64,000 bases of DNA from contig NZ_LMDS01000005.1 of assembly GCF_001425865.1 (NCBI RefSeq), positions 610,684 through 674,683 on the forward strand, written 5' to 3'. This DNA is from Rhizobacter sp. Root404 (GTDB lineage Bacteria; Pseudomonadota; Gammaproteobacteria; Burkholderiales; Burkholderiaceae_C). Positions 35,589-44,224 of the stretch are shown one piece after another; position 1 is the stretch's first letter; each line of letters begins with the position of its first letter. The notes beneath the pieces are model-generated. The model did no database searches and had not been told where the DNA came from. It saw only the letters and a program-made list of their open reading frames with translations. Made by a program: the position numbers and the translations under genes.

Positions 35589-38528
35589 ATGTTCAGAAAG
35601 ACACTCTTGGTGCGAGCTCTCGCCGCTTCCTTCGGAGCGGTGGCCGTGTCAATGGCAGTCGCGCCTTCCGCTTTTGCGCAGCAAAGCACAGGCTCGATCA
35701 ACGGCCGCGCGGCGAAGGGTGACGTTGTCACCGTGGAAAACAAGACGATCGGTATCACCCGCACTCCGCAGGTGGACGCGAACGGCGCGTATGTCGTGTC
35801 GCAATTGCCGGCAGGGACCTACACGGTCACCGCGAAGAAGGCCGATGGCACGACGTCGACTCGCACGGTCGAAGTGTTGCCGGGCCAAGGCACGTCGGCT
35901 GACTTCCTCGAGCTGGCCCGCGTGGTCGTGGTCGGATCGTCCTCGACGATCGACACCAAATCGACGGAGTCGGCCACGCTGATCACCAAGGCTGAACTGG
36001 ATCGAATCCCGGTCGCGCACGACACGACTTCCATCACGTTGCTTGCACCGGGCGCGACGCTCGGCGATGGCCGCATCGGGCAGACCAGCTCGCGCGGCGG
36101 CAACGTTGCATCGCTCGGTGGCGCTTCGCCTGCCGAGAATGCGTACTACATCAACGGCTTCAACGTCACGAACATCGTGAACGGTGTGGCCTTCAATTCC
36201 ATTCCGTACGAAGGTATCGCTTCCCAGCAAGTGAAGACGGGTGGATATGGCGCCGAATACGGCCGCTCCCTGGGCGGCGTGATCAGCGTCAACACGAAAC
36301 GCGGCACTGACGAGTGGCATGGCGGCGCGAATGTGATCTACACGCCGAAGAGCCTGCGCGGCTCGTCCGTTTATGCCGCACCGGATGGCAATGGCGGCTG
36401 GGATCTGGTCAATCGTCCTGGTGGCACGACGAACCTGACCTCGAACGTCTGGGCCGGCGGCCCGCTGATCAAGGACACGCTGTACGGCTTTGCGTTGGTC
36501 CAGGGTGCCAGTGTCAAGACGAACACCTACGGGAACACGCAGCAGACCGAACTCAAGAACGATACGCCTCAGTACCTGGTCAAGCTGGACTGGAACCTGA
36601 ACAAGAACAACCTGATCGAGTTCACCGCTTTTAGCGACAAATCGAAAGACAAGATCCACACGTGGAACAGCACGGGTGCCTACGAGACGGGCCGTGCGAG
36701 CGACCTCGGGATCGACACGTTCACGGCCGGCGGCGAGACGTACATCGGCAAGTGGACCAGCGTCATCACCGACAACTTCACGGTGTCCGGCCTCTACGGC
36801 GTCGGCAAGTACGACCGCAGCTCGGTGGTCCCCTCGTCGGATTGCCCGATCGTTCAGGACCGGCGTACGGCCCCGACGCAAGCGCTCGGCTGCTCCACGG
36901 CGACGACCATTTCCATTCCGAACGCGAACGACAAGCGTGAAGCTTGGCGTCTGGATGCCGAGTGGACCCTCGGGAAGCACACGATCCGTGGCGGCCTCGA
37001 CAGCGAAAAGTACACCACGGTCGACGGCACGGTCTATTCGGGCGGCGAGTACTTCTTCCTGCGTCGGTTGAATGCCGGCAGCCGCTTGGCCAACGGGTAC
37101 GTGAACACGACGGGTTCTGCGTTCGACTACATCGAGAACCGCCATTACAGCAACGGGGGCAAGTTCTTGACCGAGAACTCCGCCTGGTACCTGGAAGACA
37201 ACTTCCAGGTGACGCCGAACGTGTTGCTGAACATCGGGCTGCGCAACGAGTCCTTCACCAACAAGAACGCGGAAGGTACGCCTTTCGTCAAGGTGAAGAA
37301 CACGTGGGCTCCTCGCCTCGGTGCCTCTTGGGATGTGTCGGGCAATTCGGACCTGAAGGTTTATTCCAACTACGGTCGTTACTACATTCCCGTTTACGCG
37401 AACACCAACGTTCGCCTGTCCGGTCTGCAGACCGACTATCGTGAATACTTCCAGTTCGACGGCACGTTCACGCCCGACCAGTACGTGATTCCCGGCAAGG
37501 GCGCGCAACTCGGCGGCCGCGTGACGAACTCGGACGGCACGGCTCCCGATCCGCGCACTGTCGTCGATCCGAATCTGAAGCCGATGTACCAGGACGAGTT
37601 CATCCTCGGGTTCCAGAAGGCCATTCAGGACAAGTGGACCTTCGGCATGAAGTACACGCACCGCAATCTCAAGAGTGCAATGGACGACATTTGCTATGGC
37701 GACGGTGCTGCCGCTTGGGCGGCCGCCAATGGCTACAGCGCGTCCCAGGCAACCAACATCGGCGCGTCCATCGATCACTGCTTCCTGGCAAATCCCGGGC
37801 GAGACCTGACGGCCAACGTTGACCTCGACGACACCGGCGTTCTGACGGCGGTGACGGTTCCGGCGTCGGCGCTCAAGTTCGAGAAGCCGAAGCGCACGTA
37901 CGATGCGCTGGAGTTCACCCTCGAGCGTGCCTGGGACAAGAAGTGGAGCTTCTACATGTCCTACGTGCTGGCCTTCAGCAAGGGCAACACCGAAGGCTAC
38001 GTGAAGTCGGACATCGGACAGGATGATGCCGGTATCAGCCAGGACTGGGACTACCCTGGCCTGATGGAAGGCGCAAGCGGCTACCTGCCCAACGATCGTC
38101 GTCACACGATCAAGGCGTTCGGCTCGTTCGCGGCCACGCCGGAATGGCGCCTGGGTGCCAGCATCCTGGTGCAGAGCGGTCGTCCGAAGAATTGCTTCGG
38201 TGTCTACGACGGCGCCACCGACCAGGTGTCCGCGTTGTACGGGGCGGCTTCCTTCTACTGCGGCGGCGTCCTCGGATCCCGCGGCGACCGTGGCCGCCTC
38301 GGGTGGATCACGGACGTCAATGTCCAGGCGACCTACACGCCGACATGGCTGAAGGGGGCGACCTTCTCGGTGGACGTCCTGAACGTGTTCAATCGCCGCG
38401 GCGTTCGCGTGATCAACGAGGCCGGCGAGCAGGCAGTCGGATCTCCCGATCCGACCTATGGTCAACCTGTCTTGAACTCGTTGCAGGCGGCGCGCAGCGT
38501 TCGACTGCTGGCTCAATACGAGTTCTGA
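35589..38528 (+). CDS. Oar-like TonB-dependent outer-membrane receptor
   Basis: 979-aa outer-membrane receptor. Signal peptide 1-34 (ends SAFAQQ); carboxypeptidase-regulatory-like beta domain (about 38-108, PAGTYTVTAKKADG); probable TonB box RVVVVGSS near 113-120; plug domain (about 130-250, ending YGAEYGRSLGGVISVNTKRG); then a long beta-barrel ending in the terminal aromatic YEF required for outer-membrane insertion. This layout matches Oar-type receptors, which import or export large or unusual substrates; the ligand is unknown. Codon use is richer in A/T than in neighbouring genes. tonB, exbB and two exbD genes follow, so the receptor comes with its own energiser. A stem-loop terminator lies 48 nt downstream. 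Confidence 0.93.
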   Translation: MFRKTLLVRALAASFGAVAVSMAVAPSAFAQQSTGSINGRAAKGDVVTVENKTIGITRTPQVDANGAYVVSQLPAGTYTVTAKKADGTTSTRTVEVLPGQGTSADFLELARVVVVGSSSTIDTKSTESATLITKAELDRIPVAHDTTSITLLAPGATLGDGRIGQTSSRGGNVASLGGASPAENAYYINGFNVTNIVNGVAFNSIPYEGIASQQVKTGGYGAEYGRSLGGVISVNTKRGTDEWHGGANVIYTPKSLRGSSVYAAPDGNGGWDLVNRPGGTTNLTSNVWAGGPLIKDTLYGFALVQGASVKTNTYGNTQQTELKNDTPQYLVKLDWNLNKNNLIEFTAFSDKSKDKIHTWNSTGAYETGRASDLGIDTFTAGGETYIGKWTSVITDNFTVSGLYGVGKYDRSSVVPSSDCPIVQDRRTAPTQALGCSTATTISIPNANDKREAWRLDAEWTLGKHTIRGGLDSEKYTTVDGTVYSGGEYFFLRRLNAGSRLANGYVNTTGSAFDYIENRHYSNGGKFLTENSAWYLEDNFQVTPNVLLNIGLRNESFTNKNAEGTPFVKVKNTWAPRLGASWDVSGNSDLKVYSNYGRYYIPVYANTNVRLSGLQTDYREYFQFDGTFTPDQYVIPGKGAQLGGRVTNSDGTAPDPRTVVDPNLKPMYQDEFILGFQKAIQDKWTFGMKYTHRNLKSAMDDICYGDGAAAWAAANGYSASQATNIGASIDHCFLANPGRDLTANVDLDDTGVLTAVTVPASALKFEKPKRTYDALEFTLERAWDKKWSFYMSYVLAFSKGNTEGYVKSDIGQDDAGISQDWDYPGLMEGASGYLPNDRRHTIKAFGSFAATPEWRLGASILVQSGRPKNCFGVYDGATDQVSALYGAASFYCGGVLGSRGDRGRLGWITDVNVQATYTPTWLKGATFSVDVLNVFNRRGVRVINEAGEQAVGSPDPTYGQPVLNSLQAARSVRLLAQYEF

Positions 38529-38575
38529 GCGGGATGATGGCTTCCTAGAACGATAGGGGGCCTGCGCGTTGAACT

Positions 38576-38599
38576 GCGGCAGCTTCGGCTGCCGCTCTT
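38576..38599 (+). terminator. Stem-loop terminator after the receptor gene
   Basis: GCGGCAGC (38576-38583) and GCTGCCGC (38588-38595) form a perfect 8-bp stem around a TTCG tetraloop, followed by the T-rich TCTTCGTTT. The T-tract is broken by C, so it may act as a partial terminator separating the receptor from the tonB operon. Confidence 0.6.
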
Positions 38600-38807
38600 C
38601 GTTTGCGCATGCAGTCGATCGTCGGGGCGTTGCGGGAAGGAACTCAGTCCACCCGCGCGCGACAAGATGGACTGCCCAAGAGTCTCGCTAGAATGCCAAC
38701 CGGCGCACGGGCGCACCTCCCGATGTTCGCCTACACGGCCACAAGCCTGTGGATGCTAAGGTTCGCTTCTCTCCGTTTCACGCCCATAAATCTGGAGATC
38801 CCAGAAC

Positions 38808-39455
38808 ATGAATTTCTCGCAGCGACAAGCGGACCCTCGCCGCCACCTGGTGGGGCTTTCGGTTGTCATCCTGTTTCACGCGTTGCTGGTCTACGCGCTG
38901 GTCACGGGGTTGGCCAAGAAGGTCGTCGACGTCGTCCGCGCGCCGATCGAGACCAAGGTGATCGAAGAGATCAAGAAGCCGCCGCCGCCACCCGAAGTGG
39001 TTCTGCCGCCGCCGCCGAAGCTCGAAGCGCCCCCGCCGCCGTACATTCCGCCGCCTGAAGTCCAGATCGCCACGCCACCGCCGCCTCAGCCGACCATTTC
39101 GGTGGCGCCGTCGCCCACGCCGCCTGCTCCCGTGGACATCAAGCCACAGGCCCCGGCCCCCGCGCCAGCGCCCGCCCCGGCACCCGCGCCGGCCGTGATG
39201 TCCATCGGCGTCGTCTGCCCGCAGATGGTTCCGCCGCGGACGCCGCCTAAAGCGGCTCGCGAGGGCATCACCGGCACCGTGCGCGCGCAAGCGACGATTC
39301 GCGGCGGCAAGGTGGTCGCGGTCGACATCCTTTCAGCCACGCCGCGCGGCGTGTACGAATCAGCGGTTCGGACCGCGATGATGCAGTACGGGTGCACCAC
39401 CACCGGTGACACCGAAGTCAAGGCCATTCAGGACTTCGACTTCAAGCTCGAGTAA
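38808..39455 (+). CDS. tonB: TonB-like energy transducer
   Basis: 215-aa TonB-family protein. N-terminal membrane anchor (about 14-38, VGLSVVILFHALLVYALVTG); a long proline-rich spacer (about 60-130) with PPPPP runs and a PAPAPAPAP stretch that spans the periplasm; and a C-terminal TonB domain (about 135-215; TPPKAAREGITGTVRAQ, then YESAVRTAMMQYGC) that contacts the receptor's TonB box. It has two cysteines in the C-terminal domain. CTGGAGATC precedes ATG 38808. TAGAAT at 38689-38694 may be its -10. It is followed by exbB and two exbD genes. Confidence 0.93.
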   Translation: MNFSQRQADPRRHLVGLSVVILFHALLVYALVTGLAKKVVDVVRAPIETKVIEEIKKPPPPPEVVLPPPPKLEAPPPPYIPPPEVQIATPPPPQPTISVAPSPTPPAPVDIKPQAPAPAPAPAPAPAPAVMSIGVVCPQMVPPRTPPKAAREGITGTVRAQATIRGGKVVAVDILSATPRGVYESAVRTAMMQYGCTTTGDTEVKAIQDFDFKLE

Positions 39456-39472
39456 GACGTCCGGTGCATGTG

Positions 39473-39490
39473 GCCGTCGGAGTCGACGGC
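39473..39490 (+). repeat. Perfect hairpin between tonB and exbB
   Basis: GCCGTCG (39473-39479) and CGACGGC (39484-39490) form a 7-bp stem with a GAGT loop. No T-tract follows, so it is more likely an mRNA-processing or stability hairpin that adjusts the tonB to exbB ratio than a terminator. Confidence 0.4.
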
Positions 39491-39550
39491 GTGCATCGTC
39501 ATTCCCAAAACAATTCGATTGCCTTCAGATTTTTGTCAGGAGTCTCCAAG

Positions 39551-40429
39551 ATGACCTCGTTTACTTTCTTTAAGCGGCCGCAGTCCATCCTCGCCGCGCT
39601 GGCGCTCGTCGCCGGCGTCTTCCTGAGCGGTCCGACCTTCGCGCAAGCGCCCGCCTCGGGCGCCTCGGCGGCGGCCGTGGCCGCCCCGGCCTCCGAAGTC
39701 GCACCGGCGCCCGCTGCCGCACCGGCCCCGGTCGCCGATGCCACGACCACCAAGGAAACCGTCGACAACCCGTACGGCCTGGGCGCGCTGTGGGCGCAGG
39801 GCGATTTCGTGTCGCGCTTCGTGCTGATCCTGCTCGTGCTGATGAGCCTGGGCAGCTGGTACATCCTGCTGACCAAGCTGTTCGAGAGCTTCAAGCTGTC
39901 GAAGGAAGCGAAGTCGGTGCGCAATACCTTCTTCAAGTCGGTCAGCCTGAACGAAGGCGTCAAGACGCTGAAGCCGAACGGCGCGTTCCGCTTCATCGCC
40001 GAAAGCGGCATCCAGGCCGGTGACCACCACGAAGGCTCGCTGACCGACAACATCGACCGCAACACGTGGGTCACGATGGGCGTGCAGCGCAGCGTCGATG
40101 ACGTGCGCAATCGTTTGCAGGACGGCCTGGGCTTCCTGGCGACCGTCGGTTCGACCGCGCCGTTTGTCGGCCTGTTCGGTACGGTCTGGGGCATCTACCA
40201 CGCGCTGACGGCCATCGGCATCGCTGGCCAGGCGTCGATCGACAAGGTCGCCGGCCCGGTCGGTGAAGCGCTGATCATGACCGCCATCGGTCTGGCAGTG
40301 GCGGTCCCGGCTGTGCTCGGCTACAACTGGCTGGTCAGCCGCAACAAGGTGACGATGGAAGCGGTGCGCGGCTTCGGCGCCGACCTGCACGGCATCCTGA
40401 TGGGCGCGAAGATCGGCGCGCGCCGCTGA
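39551..40429 (+). CDS. exbB: ExbB proton-channel subunit with periplasmic extension
   Basis: 292-aa MotA/TolQ/ExbB-family protein of the TonB motor. It starts with a cleavable signal-like segment (about 12-32, ending PTFAQAP) and an Ala/Pro-rich periplasmic extension to about 72, as in the longer ExbB forms of Pseudomonas and Burkholderia. Three membrane helices follow (near 85-105, 195-220 and 235-260; LATVGSTAPFVGLFGTVWGIYHAL is the conserved core, quoted only in part as GLFGTVWGIY). It forms a pentameric channel around ExbD. ATG 39551 is chosen for the signal segment; GTCAGGAGTC precedes it. Confidence 0.95.
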   Translation: MTSFTFFKRPQSILAALALVAGVFLSGPTFAQAPASGASAAAVAAPASEVAPAPAAAPAPVADATTTKETVDNPYGLGALWAQGDFVSRFVLILLVLMSLGSWYILLTKLFESFKLSKEAKSVRNTFFKSVSLNEGVKTLKPNGAFRFIAESGIQAGDHHEGSLTDNIDRNTWVTMGVQRSVDDVRNRLQDGLGFLATVGSTAPFVGLFGTVWGIYHALTAIGIAGQASIDKVAGPVGEALIMTAIGLAVAVPAVLGYNWLVSRNKVTMEAVRGFGADLHGILMGAKIGARR

Positions 40430-40457
40430 TCGCGGCGAAGCGAACAAGGAGCTCGCC

Positions 40458-40886
40458 ATGGCGATGAACATAGGGTCCAGCGACGGGGACGAAGACGAAG
40501 TCGTCTCCGCGATCAACACGACGCCGCTGGTCGACGTGATGCTCGTGCTGCTGATCATCTTCCTGATCACGATCCCGGTGGTCACCCAGACGGTGCCGAT
40601 GACGCTCCCCAAGGAGACGAACATCGCGCGCCAGACCAAGCCGGAGAACATCGAGATCTCGGTCAACAAGGACGGCGACGTGTTCTGGAACGCGCGCCTC
40701 GTGCCCGACAACGAGACGCTGTTCCAGAAGCTCAAGACGGTTGCGGTACTGAACCCGCAGCCGGAAGTGCACATCCGCGGCGACGAAAAGGCGCGGTACG
40801 AGTCGATCGGCCGGGTGGTGTTCGCATGTCAGCGCGCGGCGATCTCGAAGATCAGCTTCGTCACCGAACCGCCGCCCAAGGGCTAG
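40458..40886 (+). CDS. exbD: ExbD proton-channel subunit, first copy
   Basis: 142-aa ExbD/TolR protein. A short cytoplasmic acidic N terminus (SSDGDEDEVV) is followed by a single membrane helix with the essential protonatable Asp26 in TTPLVDVMLVLLI, and a periplasmic domain ending EPPPKG. AAGGAG lies 10 nt before ATG 40458. The second exbD starts 9 nt after the stop. Two exbD genes behind one exbB occur in the Xanthomonas system, where the second is needed only for some substrates. Confidence 0.94.
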   Translation: MAMNIGSSDGDEDEVVSAINTTPLVDVMLVLLIIFLITIPVVTQTVPMTLPKETNIARQTKPENIEISVNKDGDVFWNARLVPDNETLFQKLKTVAVLNPQPEVHIRGDEKARYESIGRVVFACQRAAISKISFVTEPPPKG

Positions 40887-40895
40887 GAGAACGCG

Positions 40896-41327
40896 ATGGG
40901 AATGAACGTAGGTTCGGGCAGCAGCTCGGGCGAGCCGGAAGCGATGATGGACATCAACACCACGCCGTTGATCGACGTGATGCTGGTGCTGATCATCATG
41001 CTGATCATCACGATCCCGGTGCAACTGCACTCGGTCAACCTGAACATGCCGGCCGGCAACCCGCCGCCGCCGACCAAGGAGCCGGTGGTCGTGACGATCG
41101 ACGTCGACTTCGACGGAACGATCCTGTGGAACGGCGAGACGGTACCGAGCCGCAACGCGCTCGAGGTGAAGCTGCGAGACGCAGCGGCGCAGCCCGATCA
41201 GCCCGAGGTCCACGTGCGGCCCAACAAACTCGTCGAGTACAAGTACGTCGCCGAGGTGCTGGCCGAATCGCAGCGCCTGGGCGTGACCAAGCTCGGCATG
41301 GTCGGCAACGAACAGTTCGTCAAGTAA
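40896..41327 (+). CDS. ExbD proton-channel subunit, second copy
   Basis: 143-aa ExbD paralogue. The helix has Asp27 in TTPLIDVMLVLII; the periplasmic domain (VNLNMPAGNPPPPTKEPVV onward) differs clearly from the first copy, so the two are not a recent tandem duplication. CTAGGAGA is a good ribosome-binding site overlapping the first copy's stop. The two subunits may form mixed or alternative ExbB-ExbD motors serving the adjacent Oar-like receptor. A TPR-protein gene follows after 21 nt. Confidence 0.93.
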   Translation: MGMNVGSGSSSGEPEAMMDINTTPLIDVMLVLIIMLIITIPVQLHSVNLNMPAGNPPPPTKEPVVVTIDVDFDGTILWNGETVPSRNALEVKLRDAAAQPDQPEVHVRPNKLVEYKYVAEVLAESQRLGVTKLGMVGNEQFVK

Positions 41328-41348
41328 TCGAGGACGAGAAGCGAGCGT

Positions 41349-42566
41349 ATGAACAGACAGTTCCAGCGATTGATCGTCGCGGCCGCCGCCGCGCTCGTGT
41401 TCGGTGCGGCGCACGGCCAGTCCGGCATGCGGCCCGAGGTCGGCAAGCCCTTGCAGGCTGCCGAAGCCCTGATCAAAGGTGGCAAGTTCCGCGAGGCGCT
41501 TGCCAAGGTCCGTGAGGCCGACGCAGTGGGCGGCAAGAGCGCGAGCGAGAACCTGATGGTCGAGCGCATGCGTTTGGCCGCCGCGTCGGGTGCGGGCGAT
41601 GCCGACACGGCCGCGAAAGCCTTCGAGACCGTGGGCGCGAGCGCCGGCGGTGCCGACAAGCTGCGGATGATCGAGTCGATCGCCGGAAGCTACTACCGCG
41701 CCAAGGAGTACGCGAAAGCACAGCAGTGGTATGCGCGGTACTTCCGCGAAGGCGGCACCAACAGCGCGAACCGCACGCTGATGATCCAGACGCAATACCT
41801 GTCCGGGGATCTGGCCGGGGCGTCGAAGGAACTGATGGCCGAAATACAAGCGGCCGAGCGCAACGGCGCCACGCCGGCCGAGGACCGCATCAATCTGCTG
41901 ATGAACGCCGCCGTCCGCCAGAAGGATGTGGCGAGCGAGGCCTTCGCGCTCGAGCGTCTGGTCATGTACTACCCGAAGAAGGAGTACTGGGTCAGTCTGT
42001 TGAGCCGTCTGCAACGCAAGCCGAACTTCTCCGATCGCCTGTCGCTCGACACCTACCGGCTCTCGCTCGCCACCGGCAGCATGACCGCCGCGAACGACTA
42101 TTCCGAAATGGCCCAGCTCGCGCTGCAAGCCGGTTCGGGTGCCGAAGCGAAGCAGGTGATCGATAAGGGCTTCGCGGCCGGTGTACTCGGCACCGGTCCG
42201 GAGGCCGAGCGTCACAAGCGCCTGCGCGATCTCGTCAACAAGCGCATCGAGGAAGCGAAGAAGACGGCCGCCGAAGACGAGAAGCAGGCGCTGGCCGCGA
42301 AAGACGGGAACGACCTGGTCACGATCGGCATGAACCAGGTCTACGAGGGCAAGAAGGCCCAGGGTCTTCAGCTGATGCAGCAGGGCATCGCAAAGGGCGG
42401 CCTGAAGCGGCCGGAGGATGCGAAGCTGCATCTGGCGATCGCGCAGCTCGTCGCCGGCGAGAACGGCAAGGCACAGGCCACGCTCAAGACCGTGTCGGGC
42501 GCGGACGGCACGAGCGATCTGGCGCGCCTGTGGGCGCTTTACGCACGGCGTGCCAAGGCGTCCTGA
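41349..42566 (+). CDS. Periplasmic TPR-like protein of the TonB operon
   Basis: 405-aa exported helical-repeat protein. Signal peptide about 1-23 (ends GAAHGQ). Helix-turn-helix repeats of TPR/SEL1 type run through most of the length (AAEALIKGGKFREALAKVRE, YYRAKEYAKAQQWYARYF, YEGKKAQGLQLMQQGIAKGG), ending in a basic ARRAKAS tail. No enzyme motif. Being the last gene of tonB-exbB-exbD-exbD, it may be a periplasmic scaffold for the TonB complex or receptor. This is inference from context; TPR proteins are known partners in some TonB systems. A strong terminator follows. Confidence 0.85.
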   Translation: MNRQFQRLIVAAAAALVFGAAHGQSGMRPEVGKPLQAAEALIKGGKFREALAKVREADAVGGKSASENLMVERMRLAAASGAGDADTAAKAFETVGASAGGADKLRMIESIAGSYYRAKEYAKAQQWYARYFREGGTNSANRTLMIQTQYLSGDLAGASKELMAEIQAAERNGATPAEDRINLLMNAAVRQKDVASEAFALERLVMYYPKKEYWVSLLSRLQRKPNFSDRLSLDTYRLSLATGSMTAANDYSEMAQLALQAGSGAEAKQVIDKGFAAGVLGTGPEAERHKRLRDLVNKRIEEAKKTAAEDEKQALAAKDGNDLVTIGMNQVYEGKKAQGLQLMQQGIAKGGLKRPEDAKLHLAIAQLVAGENGKAQATLKTVSGADGTSDLARLWALYARRAKAS

Positions 42567-42593
42567 TCGGGCTCGCAGGGCGCCGACACGAAG

Positions 42594-42618
42594 AAAAGCG
42601 GCCTCGGGGCCGCTTTTT
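42594..42618. terminator. Strong, probably bidirectional intrinsic terminator
   Basis: AAAAGCGGCC (42594-42603) pairs perfectly with GGCCGCTTTT (42608-42617) around a TCGG loop, followed by a further T. The A-run on the left makes it work on the minus strand too, where the convergent SDR gene ends at 42638. Confidence 0.9.
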
Positions 42619-42637
42619 CATGGGCGGGTCGGAGCGG

Positions 42638-43396
42638 TCACTTCGGTGCGAGGCGGATCGCGCCGTCGAGGCGGATGACTTCGCCGTTCAACATCTCGTT
42701 GGTGACGATCTGGTGCACGAGCTTCGCGTAGTCTGCCGGGGTGCCCAGGCGGCTCGGGAACGGCACGCTCGCGGCCAGTGCGTCCTGCACCTCCTGCGGC
42801 ATCGTGAACAGCATCGGCGTGCCGAAGATGCCCGGCGCGATCGTCATGTTGCGAATGCCGTTGCGTGCCAGGTCGCGGGCGATCGGCAAGGTCATGCCGA
42901 CGACGCCGCCCTTCGACGCCGAGTACGCCGCCTGACCGATCTGGCCGTCATAGGCCGCCACGCTCGCGGTCGAGATCAGCACGCCGCGCTCGCCGGTGCT
43001 CTCCGGCGTGTTCTTGCTCATCGCTTCGGCGGCGAGGCGGATCATGTTGAAGCTGCCCACCAGGTTGACGGTGACGACCTTGGCGAACGTCCCCAGCGCA
43101 TGGGCACCGTCCTTGCCGACGGTCTTTGCGGCCGGCGCAATGCCCGCGCAATTCACCAGGCCCATCAGCTTGCCCAGGCTCACCGCCTTGGCGACGACCG
43201 CCTGGCCGTCGGCCTCCTGGCTCACGTCGCAACGGACGAACGCACCGCCGAGTTCCTTCGCCAGCGCTTCCCCCTTGTCCGCCTGCAGATCGGCGATGAC
43301 GACGGTCGCGCCGTTCGCGGCCAGCATCCGTGCCGTCCCTTCGCCGAGACCGGACGCGCCGCCCGTGACGATGAACACCTTGCCTTGAATCTCCAT
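42638..43396 (-). CDS. SDR-family 3-hydroxyacyl-CoA dehydrogenase-like enzyme
   Basis: 252-aa short-chain dehydrogenase/reductase close to the HSD17B10/FabG-like 3-hydroxyacyl-CoA dehydrogenases of fatty-acid degradation. NAD-binding TGGASGLGEG (about 11-20), Asp in IADLQ favouring NAD, catalytic Ser in ISTASVAAYDG, and YSASKGG with the Tyr and Lys. The C-terminal EMLNGEVIRLDGAIRL is typical. Cytoplasmic. It follows adk on the minus strand after 15 nt, so it may be expressed from the adk transcript. The exact acyl substrate is not readable. Confidence 0.9.
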   Translation of the reverse strand: MEIQGKVFIVTGGASGLGEGTARMLAANGATVVIADLQADKGEALAKELGGAFVRCDVSQEADGQAVVAKAVSLGKLMGLVNCAGIAPAAKTVGKDGAHALGTFAKVVTVNLVGSFNMIRLAAEAMSKNTPESTGERGVLISTASVAAYDGQIGQAAYSASKGGVVGMTLPIARDLARNGIRNMTIAPGIFGTPMLFTMPQEVQDALAASVPFPSRLGTPADYAKLVHQIVTNEMLNGEVIRLDGAIRLAPK

Positions 43397-43411
43397 GGTC
43401 CCGTTCCTCGT

Positions 43412-44065
43412 TCAGGCCAGCGCGGCGAGCGCGCGTGCGGTGATCTCGTCGACGCTGCCGGTGCCGCTGATCTTGCGGTAGCGCGGTGCGCCGGCTTCGC
43501 CGCTGGCGGACCAGTTCGAGTAGTAGTCGACCAGCGGCCGGGTCTGCTTCTTGTAGACCTCGAGGCGGTTGCGCACGGTGGCCTCTTCGTCATCGGCGCG
43601 CTGGATCAGGTCTTCGCCGGTGACATCGTCCTTGCCCGCCACGCGCGGCGGGTTGAACTTCAAGTGGTAGGTGCGGCCCGAGGGCTGGTGCACGCGGCGG
43701 CCGCTCATGCGCTCGATGATGGCTTCGTCGGGCACGTCGATCTCGAGCACGAGGTCGAGCTTGACGCCGGCCTGCTTCATCGCATCGGCCTGCACGATCG
43801 TGCGCGGGAAGCCGTCGAACAGGAAGCCGTTGGCGCAGTCCGGTTGGGCGATGCGTTCCTTGACCAGCCCGATGATGATGTCGTCGCTAACCAGGCCGCC
43901 CGCGTCCATCACCTTCTTCGCTTCCAGACCCATCTCGCTGCCGGCCTTGACGGCAGCGCGCAGCATGTCACCGGTCGAGATCTGCGGGATGCCGTATTTC
44001 TTGCAGATGAAGGTCGCCTGGGTTCCTTTGCCCGCACCGGGGGCGCCCAGCAGAATCAGTCTCAT
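43412..44065 (-). CDS. adk: Adenylate kinase
   Basis: 217-aa enzyme interconverting ATP+AMP and 2 ADP. P-loop GAPGAGKGTQ (7-16), AMP-binding STGDMLRAAV, LID domain (about 122-160; GRRVHQPSGRTYHLKFNPP), and GFPRT. It lacks the LID zinc cysteines, as in the long Gram-negative type. ATG 44065 gives exactly the usual length; the longer frame adds only an Arg/Thr-rich leader. Gene order adk-kdsB-Trm112-lpxK on this strand is typical of Burkholderiales. Confidence 0.97.
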   Translation of the reverse strand: MRLILLGAPGAGKGTQATFICKKYGIPQISTGDMLRAAVKAGSEMGLEAKKVMDAGGLVSDDIIIGLVKERIAQPDCANGFLFDGFPRTIVQADAMKQAGVKLDLVLEIDVPDEAIIERMSGRRVHQPSGRTYHLKFNPPRVAGKDDVTGEDLIQRADDEEATVRNRLEVYKKQTRPLVDYYSNWSASGEAGAPRYRKISGTGSVDEITARALAALA

Positions 44066-44224
44066 GGGTTGTGGCCTCGTTCTCGTGTCTCGTGTGCGCA
44101 CCGCAAGCGCGTGCGGCACGGGCGGGGCATGTTTCGCGTCGAGAATAACATGCGCTCCCCCGCACGAAACTGACGCGCGGCCGCGGGAAAACACGTGCGC
44201 GCGGGGCGTCGACCGGGCGTCGCG

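Noticed and set aside
35649..38516. 955-codon minus-strand frame opposite the TonB-dependent receptor
   Set aside because: Mirror of the receptor's codons (Arg/Val/Asp-rich), no start region, no domain; the receptor has a signal peptide and a C-terminal Phe.
39145..39195. Tandem CCGGCGCC-like repeat
   Set aside because: It is simply the PAPAPAP-coding spacer of TonB, not a separate repeat element.
39473..39490. Terminator between tonB and exbB
   Set aside because: The hairpin is perfect but there is no T-tract, and exbB needs to be co-expressed with tonB; kept only as a hairpin.
40335..42431. 698-codon minus-strand frame across exbD, exbD and the TPR gene
   Set aside because: Spans three convincing plus-strand genes and shows only His/Arg/Leu-rich shadow sequence.
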